NCBI RefSeq assembly: GCF_900129575.1
Contig: NZ_FQWE01000005.1
Coordinates: forward strand, 186,001-250,000
DNA length: 64,000 nucleotides
Direction of reading: 5' to 3'
From: Flavobacterium segetis
GTDB taxonomy: Bacteria > Bacteroidota > Bacteroidia > Flavobacteriales > Flavobacteriaceae
A program made the position numbers and the translations under genes. The notes below the pieces were generated by a model. The model had not been told where the DNA came from, searched no databases, and was given only the letters and a program-made list of their open reading frames with translations. Positions within the stretch are counted from its first letter, which is position 1, and each line of letters starts with the position of its first letter. Shown here one piece after another: positions 44,298-52,926 of this stretch.

Positions 44298-47200
44298 TGA
44301 ATAATTTTTTTGTAAAACATAAAAGCGGTTTAAGCACTTTAATTTTCTTAGTATTATTGGGAGGTGTTTTTGCGTATTCTAAAATGCAAATCAGTTTATT
44401 TCCAGAAATTACTTTTCCTAAAATAAAAGTCATTGCTGATGCTGGGCAACAACCAGTGGATAAAATGATGATCACTGTTACAAAACCATTAGAAAATGCA
44501 ATAAAGAAAATTCCAAATCTAAAAACCGTTCGAAGTACCACGAGTAGAGGTAGTTGTGAAATTTCGGCTTTCGTAGATTGGAAAGCTGATTTAGATGTAA
44601 GTAAACAACAAATTGAATCTAGAATTAATCAGATTAGAACTGATTTGCCGGCTGGTATTCAAATAACAGTAGAGAAGATGAATCCGTCTATTCTACCTGT
44701 TATAGGTTACGCACTGGAAAGTAAGAATAGATCGCCAATTGAATTAAAAAAAATAGCCAATTTTATAATTAAACCTTTTCTCTCGCAAGTAGATGGAGTA
44801 AGTGAAGTTAGAGTGATAGGTGGAAAAGAAAAAGAATATTGGATTGAACTTAATCACAGTAAAATGGTTGCTTATAGCATCACTCCAGAGGCCATTTCTC
44901 AGGTTTTAAGCCAAACCAATTTTATTACTTCCAATGGATATTTGTCAAACAATCGCTTTTTATATTTAACCTTAACGGATGCTCAGATTACTACCAAATC
45001 AGATTTAGAAAATATAGTCGTTATAAACAACGGGAAAGGGATAGTAACCCTAAAAGATATTGCAACGGTAGCCATTGAAGAAGCTAAAGAATATATCAAA
45101 GTTAATGCTAATGGTAAAGAAAGTGTTTTAATTGCAATCATTAAACAACCTAGCGCCAATTTAATTACCATGTCAATGGATATGGATTCAAAGTTGAAAG
45201 AACTGCGAAAAATAATCCCAAGTGATCTAAAAATATCGTCCTATTATGAGCAATCTAGTTTTGTGGGTGATGCGGTAAAAAGCGTTACGGATAGTTTATT
45301 AATTGGATTATTTTTAGCAATCATTGTAGCTATGCTATTTTTAAAATCGATTAAAGCAAGTACTACTATTTTAATTGTAATTCCAGTAACACTCAGTGCT
45401 ACTTTGCTGGTTTTATATTTTACAGGACAAACTTTTAATATCATGACGCTGGGTGCTATTGCTGCAGCTTTGGGTCTGATTATCGATGATGCGATAGTTG
45501 TAGTGGAGCAAATCCATAGAACTCATGAAGAGCATCCTGATGAACCCACGACAGTATTATTGCAAAAAGCAATTCACTATCTCTCTCCTGCAATGGTAGG
45601 TTCGTCTTTATGTACCATTGTTATTTTTCTCCCATTTGCATTAATGAGCGGAGTTGCTGGAGCTTATTTTAAAGTGCTAACGGATACAATGATTATCACA
45701 TTAATTTGTTCGTTTTTGGTGACTTGGATTCTATTGCCAGTTGTTTATTTGTTGCTTACTAAAAAAGAAAACAACTCTTCTGATGTAAAATCAACAACGG
45801 TACATCAAGAAGTTAAAAGTCAAAATTGGGTGGCTTATTTTATTGAAAAACCGCTATTGAGTTTTGCTTTTTGTGCGTTTTTAGTACTTTCAATAGTTTT
45901 AATTTTGCCGCGTTTAGAAACTGGTTTTTTACCGGAAATGGACGAAGGAAGTATTGTTTTAGATTATGAATCGCCGCCAGGAACTTCATTAGAGGAAACG
46001 GATCGAATGTTAATTGAGGTAGAGAAAATAATACATACTATTCCCGAAGTAGAGGCATATAGTAGAAGGACAGGTACGCAAATGGGTTTTTTTATTACGG
46101 AGCCTAATAGAGGGGATTATTTAATTCAGCTTAAGAAAGACCGATCAAAGACGAGTAATGCTATTATTGATGAAATTAGATTAAAAGTAGAAACCTCACA
46201 GCCTGCGCTTCGAATCGATTTTGGTCAAGTAATTGGCGATATGTTAGGTGATTTAATGAGTTCTGTTTCGCCTATTGAGGTAAAAGTTTTTGGGAATGAC
46301 CAAAAAGAATTGCAGAAAATAGCAAAGCAAGTAGCACAAATCGTCGAGAAAACCGAAGGCACTGCAGATGTTTTTGATGGAATTGTATATGCTGGACCGT
46401 CGATAAGTATTACGCCAAATTACAATCAATTATCACAATATGGTATAACACCAGTTAATTTGCAATTTCAACTACAAACATTGTTAGAAGGGAATCTGAT
46501 AGGTTCTATTTTAGAATTAGATAAAGCGGTACCCATTCGCATGATTTATCCGAATACTCAAAATAGAAATTTAGAAGAAATCAGAAAGATATTTATTTTT
46601 TTACCAAATGGGAAATCGATACCAATAACTAATCTTGTAAATATCACGATTTCCAAAGGAATTGCCGAAATAGAGCGTGAAAATTTGCAAATGATGTGTG
46701 TAGTCACTGGTAGGCTAGACAATACGGATTTAGGTACAGTTATGCAAGATATTAAAAATGAAGTGTCAAGTAAAGTAATTCTTCCGAGTGGTTATTATAT
46801 TGATTATGCTGGAGCTTACAAGGACCAACAGCAATCGTTTAAGGAATTATTACTTATTTTATTGGCTTCTTGTTTATTAGTTTTTGGTGTGTTGTTATTT
46901 CTATTTCGAAATTTAAAAGTGGCGTTCATATTATTGTTTATTTCTGTCCTCGGTATTTCCGGAAGTTATTTATTATTGTTTTTGACAAATACACCTTTGA
47001 ATGTGGGAAGCTATACGGGTTTGATTATGATTGTTGGAATTATCAGCGAAAATGCCATTTTTACTTATTTACAATTTAAAGAAACCTTTCTTAGTTCGAA
47101 TAATAAAAAGCAATCTTTGGTCTATGCGATTTCTACACGTTTGCGACCAAAATTAATGACTGCTTTAGGTGCCATTATTGCATTATTGCCGCTAGCTATT

Positions 47201-47335
47201 GGAATAGGTACGGGTTCCGAATTACATCAACCTTTAGCAATTGCTGTAATTGGTGGTTTTTTAATCGCAATGCCTTTACTTTTAATAGTGCTACCAAGCT
47301 TGTTGTATTATTTTGATATTGAACATAAAGAATAG
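44297..47335 (+). CDS. RND superfamily efflux permease (AcrB-like)
   Basis: A 1012-residue inner-membrane pump. N-terminal helix then periplasmic docking/porter regions, 12 transmembrane helices in two halves; TM4 carries the proton-relay aspartates in GLIIDDAIVVVEQIHRT, and FLPEMDEGSIVLDYESPPGTS is a conserved periplasmic segment. The C-terminal half has LIMIVGIISENAIFTYLQ in the place of the second pair. The GAxxRLRPKLMTALG box reads STRLRPKLMTALGAIIALLPL. Substrate (drug, dye, or metal) not decidable; the aspartate pair favours the multidrug type. Start codon overlaps the adaptor stop by one base. Confidence 0.9.
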   Translation: MNNFFVKHKSGLSTLIFLVLLGGVFAYSKMQISLFPEITFPKIKVIADAGQQPVDKMMITVTKPLENAIKKIPNLKTVRSTTSRGSCEISAFVDWKADLDVSKQQIESRINQIRTDLPAGIQITVEKMNPSILPVIGYALESKNRSPIELKKIANFIIKPFLSQVDGVSEVRVIGGKEKEYWIELNHSKMVAYSITPEAISQVLSQTNFITSNGYLSNNRFLYLTLTDAQITTKSDLENIVVINNGKGIVTLKDIATVAIEEAKEYIKVNANGKESVLIAIIKQPSANLITMSMDMDSKLKELRKIIPSDLKISSYYEQSSFVGDAVKSVTDSLLIGLFLAIIVAMLFLKSIKASTTILIVIPVTLSATLLVLYFTGQTFNIMTLGAIAAALGLIIDDAIVVVEQIHRTHEEHPDEPTTVLLQKAIHYLSPAMVGSSLCTIVIFLPFALMSGVAGAYFKVLTDTMIITLICSFLVTWILLPVVYLLLTKKENNSSDVKSTTVHQEVKSQNWVAYFIEKPLLSFAFCAFLVLSIVLILPRLETGFLPEMDEGSIVLDYESPPGTSLEETDRMLIEVEKIIHTIPEVEAYSRRTGTQMGFFITEPNRGDYLIQLKKDRSKTSNAIIDEIRLKVETSQPALRIDFGQVIGDMLGDLMSSVSPIEVKVFGNDQKELQKIAKQVAQIVEKTEGTADVFDGIVYAGPSISITPNYNQLSQYGITPVNLQFQLQTLLEGNLIGSILELDKAVPIRMIYPNTQNRNLEEIRKIFIFLPNGKSIPITNLVNITISKGIAEIERENLQMMCVVTGRLDNTDLGTVMQDIKNEVSSKVILPSGYYIDYAGAYKDQQQSFKELLLILLASCLLVFGVLLFLFRNLKVAFILLFISVLGISGSYLLLFLTNTPLNVGSYTGLIMIVGIISENAIFTYLQFKETFLSSNNKKQSLVYAISTRLRPKLMTALGAIIALLPLAIGIGTGSELHQPLAIAVIGGFLIAMPLLLIVLPSLLYYFDIEHKE

Positions 47336-47430
47336 TTGACTTATTGAATAGCAGAACGTTTTTAATTTTGCTCGTTGACAGCTGATATTGATAGTGTTTT
47401 TAATCTAAGTCAGTAACCGTTGTTTTTAAT

Positions 47431-47438
47431 TACTTTTG
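47431..47438 (+). promoter_or_regulatory. Candidate -7 element of the OsmC gene
   Basis: TACTTTTG, a perfect TAnnTTTG match, 16 bases before the ATG at 47455; the leader would be about ten bases. No convincing -33 element at standard spacing. Confidence 0.35.
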
Positions 47439-47454
47439 TCATAAAAAGAAAACA

Positions 47455-47925
47455 ATGGGATTCAAACATTTATTTAAAGCAAAATTGAATTGGTTTTCCA
47501 CCAAAGAGGAGGAGGTTTCTACTTCTAAAATTTTCAGTAAAAGCCATACTGTTACCATTGAAGGGAAACCCATTTTAAATGTTTCGGCTGCTAAAGCTTT
47601 CAAAGGAGATCCAGCTTTGTATAATCCCGAAGATTTATTATTGAGCAGTGTTGTTTCTTGCCACATGATGTCTTATTTATATGTTTGTAGGCAAAACGGC
47701 ATCGAAGTGCTGTCTTATACTGATGCGGCTGAGGCAACTATTGAAGTTTTAGATAACGGAAGCGGACGCTTTATTGAAGTGCGCTTGTACCCAAAAGTAG
47801 TTATTACACAAAAAGAAAAAATAGCCGAAGCACTCCGTTTACATCAAAAAGCAAACGAACTCTGTTTTATTGCCAACTCCTGTAATTTCCCAATTATAAA
47901 TAAGCCAAGTTGTGAATTAGGATAA
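47455..47925 (+). CDS. OsmC family protein
   Basis: A 156-residue member of the OsmC/Ohr fold, peroxidases of organic hydroperoxides using two cysteines. The first cysteine region is SSVVSCHMMSYLYVC and the second ANSCNFP near the C terminus, the usual spacing. The N-terminal GFKHLFKAKLNWFS is unlike the longer Ohr members. Likely detoxifies hydroperoxides. Free-standing gene with its own candidate promoter. Confidence 0.86.
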   Translation: MGFKHLFKAKLNWFSTKEEEVSTSKIFSKSHTVTIEGKPILNVSAAKAFKGDPALYNPEDLLLSSVVSCHMMSYLYVCRQNGIEVLSYTDAAEATIEVLDNGSGRFIEVRLYPKVVITQKEKIAEALRLHQKANELCFIANSCNFPIINKPSCELG

Positions 47926-47997
47926 TTTCGTAGAAGTGAGATAAAGAGTTTCGTAAGGTTTCGGGCAATTTATTTAAATTTCAAAGTTGGTCAGGTT

Positions 47998-48315
47998 CTA
48001 TTTTTTAGAAGAAGATAGAAAAAGAGTCCAACTAAAAGTGAAAGTGGTAATTATGAACACAGCTGCGGAAGAAACAGCATAGGAGGAAGTTGCAATAAAC
48101 AAAATGGCCAAGAAAAGAAATACCGAAACAATCTTTCTTCGTGCTAATAGAAATGATTTAATAGATTGTATACAAACCAGAACTCTTGAAAAACCGAGGT
48201 TTTTATTTAAATACTGGGTTACTAAAAGAGTGAAGTCTAAAAACTGCTGAATTACTCGAAAGTAAGAGCTGCCACTTAGTTCAAAATGAGGTAATTTATT
48301 AGTTGGTTTTTTCAT
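47998..48315 (-). CDS. Possible small membrane protein, function unknown
   Basis: A 105-residue open frame with a basic N-terminal part (MKKPTNKLPHFELSG) and two hydrophobic segments (about 62-80 and 83-99, rich in A, S, V, F). It occupies an otherwise empty gap between the OsmC gene (opposite strand, convergent) and the tmRNA gene. The sequence is compatible with a real membrane protein, but there is no recognised motif and no other support, so it may be spurious. Confidence 0.4.
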   Translation of the reverse strand: MKKPTNKLPHFELSGSSYFRVIQQFLDFTLLVTQYLNKNLGFSRVLVCIQSIKSFLLARRKIVSVFLFLAILFIATSSYAVSSAAVFIITTFTFSWTLFLSSSKK

Positions 48316-48430
48316 TGTTTTTTATGTATCTACCCAAAGTTACGAATTCAAACTTGAGTTTCCTATTTTTCTAACATCAACTAATGGTTAAAACAGGGAA
48401 GAATTGCAATAATCTCTACTCTTTTGTTCG

Positions 48431-48472
48431 AAAAAAAAATGCCTTGTAAATCAAACATTTACAAGGCATTTT
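48431..48472 (-). terminator. Terminator of tmRNA
   Basis: On the minus strand AATGCCTTGTAAAT and ATTTACAAGGCATT form a 14 bp stem around a short loop, followed by a run of nine T (complement of 48431-48439). It lies immediately 3' of the tmRNA end. Confidence 0.9.
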
Positions 48473-48473
48473 G

Positions 48474-48867
48474 TGGAGTCGCCGAGAATCGAACTCGGGT
48501 CCAAACAAGCAACTAAAAAGCTTTCTACACGTTTATTTTCTGATTGAATTTTCGACAGTGTGCTAGGCCAGAAACAGCCACACGCTACTTATCTTCTTAA
48601 TTTCAAAATCCACCCGAAGCTCATGGAAATCTAGGTTTATTTTTACGGTTCCCCTAAATTGACCGCCACAAACCAAGGCTTTCAAGGAGAATCCAGCTTT
48701 CCTATCTGATAGGAACGTGGCTTAATCGTACTATAATTCGGATTATGCAGCTAAAGCGTAGTTATTTTCGCCGTGTAAAATGATAAGATCTTATATTTAC
48801 GAGCAAGGTCTCAATGCTCGACGTGCTTACTGATCAATTCGACTTGCTGTCAAAACCAGTCGACCCC
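48474..48867 (-). ncRNA. ssrA: Transfer-messenger RNA (tmRNA)
   Basis: Rescues stalled ribosomes and tags the nascent peptides. Minus-strand transcript begins GGGGTCGACTGGTTTTGACA; its first seven bases pair with the 3' CGACTCC with one G-U pair. The T-arm region TTCGATTCTCGG is the tRNA-like 3' domain. The tag reading frame is at 48746-48772 (complement), encoding GENNYALAA, with TAA at 48743-48745; this ending in ALAA fits SsrA tags. The 3' CCA is not encoded (ACA follows), so it must be added by CCA transferase. A matching -7 element lies 35 bases upstream. Confidence 0.95.
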
Positions 48868-48901
48868 CTTAATCAAAACCGAAACTTTAATTTTGAGTTT
48901 G

Positions 48902-48909
48902 CAAAGATA
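48902..48909 (-). promoter_or_regulatory. Candidate -7 promoter element of tmRNA
   Basis: On the minus strand TATCTTTG matches TAnnTTTG. It lies 35 bases 5' of the mature tmRNA end, leaving a short leader to be removed by RNase P. Confidence 0.5.
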
Positions 48910-48966
48910 CTGATAAAAATTCACTTTTAGTAGTAAACCTTTGCAGTTGGCACTAATAATTTTTTA

Positions 48967-50166
48967 TTATTCGTCTTTAATTCGGAAAGGATAATTGCCA
49001 AACAATGATGAGACCTTCCTAACATCATACGTTTTTCGAGTAAATTTGTTAGATAGCGCAATTATAGTAACACCCTCTTTTTGAAGTGTAATGTATGATG
49101 AGGTGTTTCCATGCCACCAGCCATTGTGAAAATAAAAATTTTCTCCATTTTCAAAATTTACCATTCGTATCCCTAAACCATAATTTTTTGTTCCTTTGCG
49201 TTCATTACTGTACGGTTTGTAAACAAGCGCATTTAATTTTGGGGTTAAAAAATTAGAATTATTTCTGGCACGGTCAAATTTTAGAATATCTCGAGCTGTT
49301 GAGTATATATTTTTATCTCCATAAACTGCATCAAGATAATCTAATCCAATTTCTACCTTGTTTCCTTTATAGGAAGTTACAGCTGAATCTTTGTCTCGCT
49401 CATAATTAAAAACGTAAGTATTTTTCATGCCCAGTGGCTTAAAAATCATTTGTTCCATTGCTTTTTCATAAGACAATTTTGTCACTTTTTCAATGATTAG
49501 CGCCAGCATTGCATAATTAGTATTGCAATAACTAAAACGAGTATCAGGCTTGAACTCAAGTCCAATATCTTTGGTAGCCATGATTTTCAAAATATCTTTA
49601 TTGGTAAGTATATTATGTCTATCCCATACCGTCTTGTCACGATCCGTGAAATACGCGTAATTACGCAAACCACTTCTATGATTTAATAATGTTTCAACTG
49701 TAATATCTGAATATGGAAATTCCTTCAGTATGGTGTTCACTTTTTGGTCTAATCTTATTCTTTTTGCATTGACTAACTTCAAAATAGCTGTCGCTGTTAG
49801 CACTTTACTTACTGATGCAAGATGAAGTGGTGTAGATTTAGTTATTAAGGTTTTGTCTCTAAAATTAGCGTAACCTTCATATTTTTCATAGATGATTTGT
49901 CCATCTTGAGCTACCAGAAAGCTTCCGTTTAAACTATTATTCGGCCAGTTCTTAGAATAAAATGACTTTATTTCTTGTGTTTTTAAAAAAATATAAGAGG
50001 CGGTAAGTTTAGGTTCTACTTTAGCTAAAGGTTTCATTTTAGGCAAAGTGGTCTTTGGAAGTTCATTATCACTTAATTCAACTTTTTTCTTCTCTTTGGC
50101 ACAAGAGTTTAAAATTATTATCAGGAAAAATATATGTAGTATTTTTGTTTTTTTTATAAAAATCAT
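48967..50166 (-). CDS. Serine hydrolase, class C beta-lactamase family, lipoprotein
   Basis: A 399-residue hydrolase with lipobox signal (IIILNSC). SxxK is in LASVSKVLTATAI, the YxN motif in FSYCNTNYAML, and a C-terminal HNGWWHGNTSS in the position of the HxG/KTG motif, so the catalytic set is complete. The frame extends upstream to 50217, but the ATG at 50166 (MIFIKKTK) gives a normal signal peptide and is preferred. A second gene of this family is at 40311, which has a YSS variant; the two share the fold but are clearly diverged. Confidence 0.85.
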   Translation of the reverse strand: MIFIKKTKILHIFFLIIILNSCAKEKKKVELSDNELPKTTLPKMKPLAKVEPKLTASYIFLKTQEIKSFYSKNWPNNSLNGSFLVAQDGQIIYEKYEGYANFRDKTLITKSTPLHLASVSKVLTATAILKLVNAKRIRLDQKVNTILKEFPYSDITVETLLNHRSGLRNYAYFTDRDKTVWDRHNILTNKDILKIMATKDIGLEFKPDTRFSYCNTNYAMLALIIEKVTKLSYEKAMEQMIFKPLGMKNTYVFNYERDKDSAVTSYKGNKVEIGLDYLDAVYGDKNIYSTARDILKFDRARNNSNFLTPKLNALVYKPYSNERKGTKNYGLGIRMVNFENGENFYFHNGWWHGNTSSYITLQKEGVTIIALSNKFTRKTYDVRKVSSLFGNYPFRIKDE

Positions 50167-50347
50167 TTCAGTTTTGCTAGAATCGCAAATATATATAAAC
50201 AGTGCTATGTGGATCACTATTTTTTCAATCTTAACACTATTTTAGCAATATATTTTTTAATGAAATTTGTCAATATTTTGAAATTCAATTAACAGCAAAT
50301 ATTTTTAAATGAAATAATTTTGTGAAAAATGTTTTAATTGAAAATGT

Positions 50348-50355
50348 TATATTTG
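50348..50355 (+). promoter_or_regulatory. Candidate -7 element of the saccharopine-dehydrogenase-like gene
   Basis: TATATTTG matches TAnnTTTG, 53 bases before the ATG at 50408, with TTTG at 50319-50322 as a possible -33 box (25-base spacer, slightly longer than usual). Confidence 0.35.
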
Positions 50356-50407
50356 TAACAAATTAGAGAAAAATAATAAGTAAACAGAAATAAAGTCTTA
50401 GATACGT

Positions 50408-51610
50408 ATGAAATTTGGAATAGTAAAAGAACGTAAAAATCCGCCTGATAGGAGAGTTGTTTTTTCACCTAGCGAACTAGCAGTTTTAAAACAAAATTAT
50501 CAAGATGTCACTGTTAAAGTTGAACATTCAGATATCAGGATCTTTGACGACTCCCAATATCAAAGCCTCGGGATCGAAGTAACTGATGATTTAAGTGACT
50601 GCGATATTTTATTTGGAGTAAAAGAAGTGCCAATAGAATATTTAATTCCTAATAAGTCCTATTTCTTTTTTTCTCATACCATAAAGAAACAACCTTATAA
50701 TAGAAAGTTACTACAATCAGTTCTGGAAAAAAATATTGATCTCTACGATTATGAAACGATTGTCGATGCTGAAAACCGAAGACTAATTGGTTTTGGGAGA
50801 TACGCTGGAATCGTAGGGGCGTATAATGGAATTAGAGCTTTTGGAATAAAATTTGAATTATTCAAATTACCAAAAGCAGAAACATTATCGGGAAAAGAGG
50901 CATTAATTACTCAGTTGAAGCGATTAGTTTTACCGCCTTTAAAATTTGTTGTAACAGGAACTGGAAAAGTGGGTAATGGTGCAAAAGAAATTTTAGATGC
51001 CATAAAAATAAAAGAAGTTTCCCCTGCAAATTATTTAACAAAAAACTACGATCAAGCTGTCTATACACAAATTGATGTTTTAGAATACAATAAACGTAAA
51101 GACGAACAATTATTGGATTTTACTGATTTCTATCAAAATCCAAAAGATTACGTTTCTGATTTTGAAAAATTTACAAAAGTAACTGACATTTATATAACGG
51201 GTCATTTCTATGGTAATAATGCGCCTGCAATACTGACTCAAGAAATGCTAAAAGCTACTGATTGTAAAATAAAAGTGGTGGCCGATATTTCTTGTGATGT
51301 AAATGGTCCTATTGCCTGTACGTTGCGCTCATCAACAATTGCAGATCCATTATACGGATATCTTCCTGATGAAAACAAGGAAGTTGATGTTTTTCATCCT
51401 GCCGCAATTGTCGTGATGGCAGTCGATAATTTACCCTGCGAATTACCTAAAGATGCCAGTGATGGTTTTGGAGAGATGTTTCTAGAGCATGTTATTCCTG
51501 CCTTTTTTAATGATGACAAAGATGGAATTTTACGTAGAGCTAAAATTACCGAAAAAGGTAAGCTTACGCCGCGATTTAGTTATTTACAAGATTATGTAGA
51601 TGGGAGGTAA
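50408..51610 (+). CDS. Saccharopine dehydrogenase (lysine-forming)-like NAD(P)-dependent oxidoreductase
   Basis: A 400-residue enzyme of the alanine dehydrogenase/PNT superfamily. N-terminal catalytic half: GIVKERKNPPDRRVVFSPSE with basic residues that bind the carboxylate, and YFFFSHTIKKQPYN. Rossmann-like half from about 165: LKFVVTGTGKVGNGAKEIL, a VTGTGKVGNG nucleotide loop. VVADISCDVNGPIACTLRSS is typical of the lysine-forming saccharopine dehydrogenase group. In flavobacteria these genes are free-standing, and the actual substrate is not clear from sequence. Followed by a strong terminator. Confidence 0.78.
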   Translation: MKFGIVKERKNPPDRRVVFSPSELAVLKQNYQDVTVKVEHSDIRIFDDSQYQSLGIEVTDDLSDCDILFGVKEVPIEYLIPNKSYFFFSHTIKKQPYNRKLLQSVLEKNIDLYDYETIVDAENRRLIGFGRYAGIVGAYNGIRAFGIKFELFKLPKAETLSGKEALITQLKRLVLPPLKFVVTGTGKVGNGAKEILDAIKIKEVSPANYLTKNYDQAVYTQIDVLEYNKRKDEQLLDFTDFYQNPKDYVSDFEKFTKVTDIYITGHFYGNNAPAILTQEMLKATDCKIKVVADISCDVNGPIACTLRSSTIADPLYGYLPDENKEVDVFHPAAIVVMAVDNLPCELPKDASDGFGEMFLEHVIPAFFNDDKDGILRRAKITEKGKLTPRFSYLQDYVDGR

Positions 51611-51631
51611 ATTTTTTTAAATTACAATTTC

Positions 51632-51662
51632 AAACCTGCACAATTAGTTGCAGGTTTTTTTT
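51632..51662 (+). terminator. Rho-independent terminator after the saccharopine-dehydrogenase-like gene
   Basis: AAACCTGCA and TGCAGGTTT form a 9 bp stem around an 8-base loop, followed by a T tract to 51662. Confidence 0.88.
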
Positions 51663-51728
51663 GGTTAGATTTGTTTCCGTACTCTTTTTATTTCTCAAAC
51701 ATTACAAATCTCTTAACACCACATAAAA

Positions 51729-51757
51729 TTAACACTGATGTTAAAAGCGTAAATTTG
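51729..51757 (+). promoter_or_regulatory. Palindrome and -7 element of the luciferase-like oxidoreductase gene
   Basis: TTAACA-CTGA-TGTTAA is a perfect 6 bp inverted repeat at 51729-51744; five bases later is TAAATTTG (51750-51757), a TAnnTTTG match. A protein bound at the palindrome would cover the -33 region. Transcription would start around 51763, which makes the ATG at 51766 almost leaderless and favours a later start. Confidence 0.4.
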
Positions 51758-51780
51758 TATCAACTATGAAAATGAGTAAC

Positions 51781-52815
51781 ATGAAAAAGACGATTCCCAT
51801 TTCGATATTAGAGTTAGCAGTGATTTCCCAAGATAGCAATGCGCAAGAAACTTTTAAAAAAACTAAAGAATTAGCGCAACTAGCCGATCGTTTAGGTTAC
51901 AAGAGATTTTGGCTGGCTGAGCATCACAATATGGCTCACGTAGCTAGCACTGCAACCGTAGTGCTCATAGGTTATATTGCCAGCCAAACTTCATCTATTC
52001 GAGTGGGTTCAGGCGGGATTATGCTACCCAATCATGCGCCGTTAATTGTAGCAGAGCAGTTTGGAACGCTAGAAATTTTATATCCTAATCGTATTGATTT
52101 AGGTTTGGGTAGAGCGCCAGGAACCGATGGATTAACCGCTCAAGCAATTCGCAAAGATTTTTACGAGCAGTCGCAGCGTTTCCCACAAAATGTTGAAGCG
52201 CTCGAGGATTTTTTCTCTACTGATAATGCTGCTGCAAATGTGAGAGCGTTTCCTGCCGAAGGGACAAATGTTCCTATTTGGATTCTTGGATCAAGCATCG
52301 ATAGTGCCGCTTTGGCTGCAGCCAAGGGGTTGCGATACGCTTTTGCGGGACATTTTGCACCAAAGCAAATGTACCAAGCTTTTGAATATTATAGAGAAAA
52401 TTTTGAACCTTCAAATTATTTAAACAAACCAAAAACGATGGCTTGCGTGAATGCAATTGTTGCAGATACTGATCAAGAAGCCGAGAAAATAGCTACCAGT
52501 TTAACTCAAATGTTTCTAAATTTAATTAGAAACGATCGTAAAGCATTACAACCGCCGCTTGACTCATTAGATGGTATAATGACTGAACAAGAGCACTTTC
52601 AGGTAAACCAAATGACCGCTTGCTCATTTGTAGGAAGTAAAACTAAAGTGGAAGCGCTCTTGAAACAATTTATCGATTATACCCAAGTTGATGAATTGAT
52701 GGTTACAAGTCCTATTTTTAATCATAAAGACAAATTGAAAAGCATACAATTATTGAAAGAAGTTATCGATGCGATAAATGTAGATCGCGAAGATCTAGTT
52801 TTACATCAAAACTAG
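51781..52815 (+). CDS. Luciferase-like (LLM class) flavin-dependent monooxygenase
   Basis: An FMNH2-dependent TIM-barrel oxidoreductase of about 344 residues. ISILELAVISQDSNAQETF start, WLAEHHNMAHVASTATVVL and VGSGGIMLPNHAPLIVAEQFG are signature stretches of the bacterial luciferase family, and DLGLGRAPGTDG is typical of the subgroup without an attached regulatory domain. In-frame ATGs also exist at 51766 and 51772, but the promoter position and homologous N termini favour MKKTIPIS at 51781. Substrate unknown. A palindromic site lies upstream. Confidence 0.87.
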   Translation: MKKTIPISILELAVISQDSNAQETFKKTKELAQLADRLGYKRFWLAEHHNMAHVASTATVVLIGYIASQTSSIRVGSGGIMLPNHAPLIVAEQFGTLEILYPNRIDLGLGRAPGTDGLTAQAIRKDFYEQSQRFPQNVEALEDFFSTDNAAANVRAFPAEGTNVPIWILGSSIDSAALAAAKGLRYAFAGHFAPKQMYQAFEYYRENFEPSNYLNKPKTMACVNAIVADTDQEAEKIATSLTQMFLNLIRNDRKALQPPLDSLDGIMTEQEHFQVNQMTACSFVGSKTKVEALLKQFIDYTQVDELMVTSPIFNHKDKLKSIQLLKEVIDAINVDREDLVLHQN

Positions 52816-52926
52816 TCTTGCAAAATTAATTAAATTATTTGCAAAATAAATAGCATCATTTAATGAAATCAATTTTTGAAGGTTTGTTTTTTATTGTAAT
52901 TTTGAATTTTAAATACAAACACTTCT

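Noticed and set aside
52818..52844. TTGCAAA/TTTGCAA inverted repeat as terminator of the luciferase-like gene
   Set aside because: 7 bp arms with no T run after the second arm; too weak to call.
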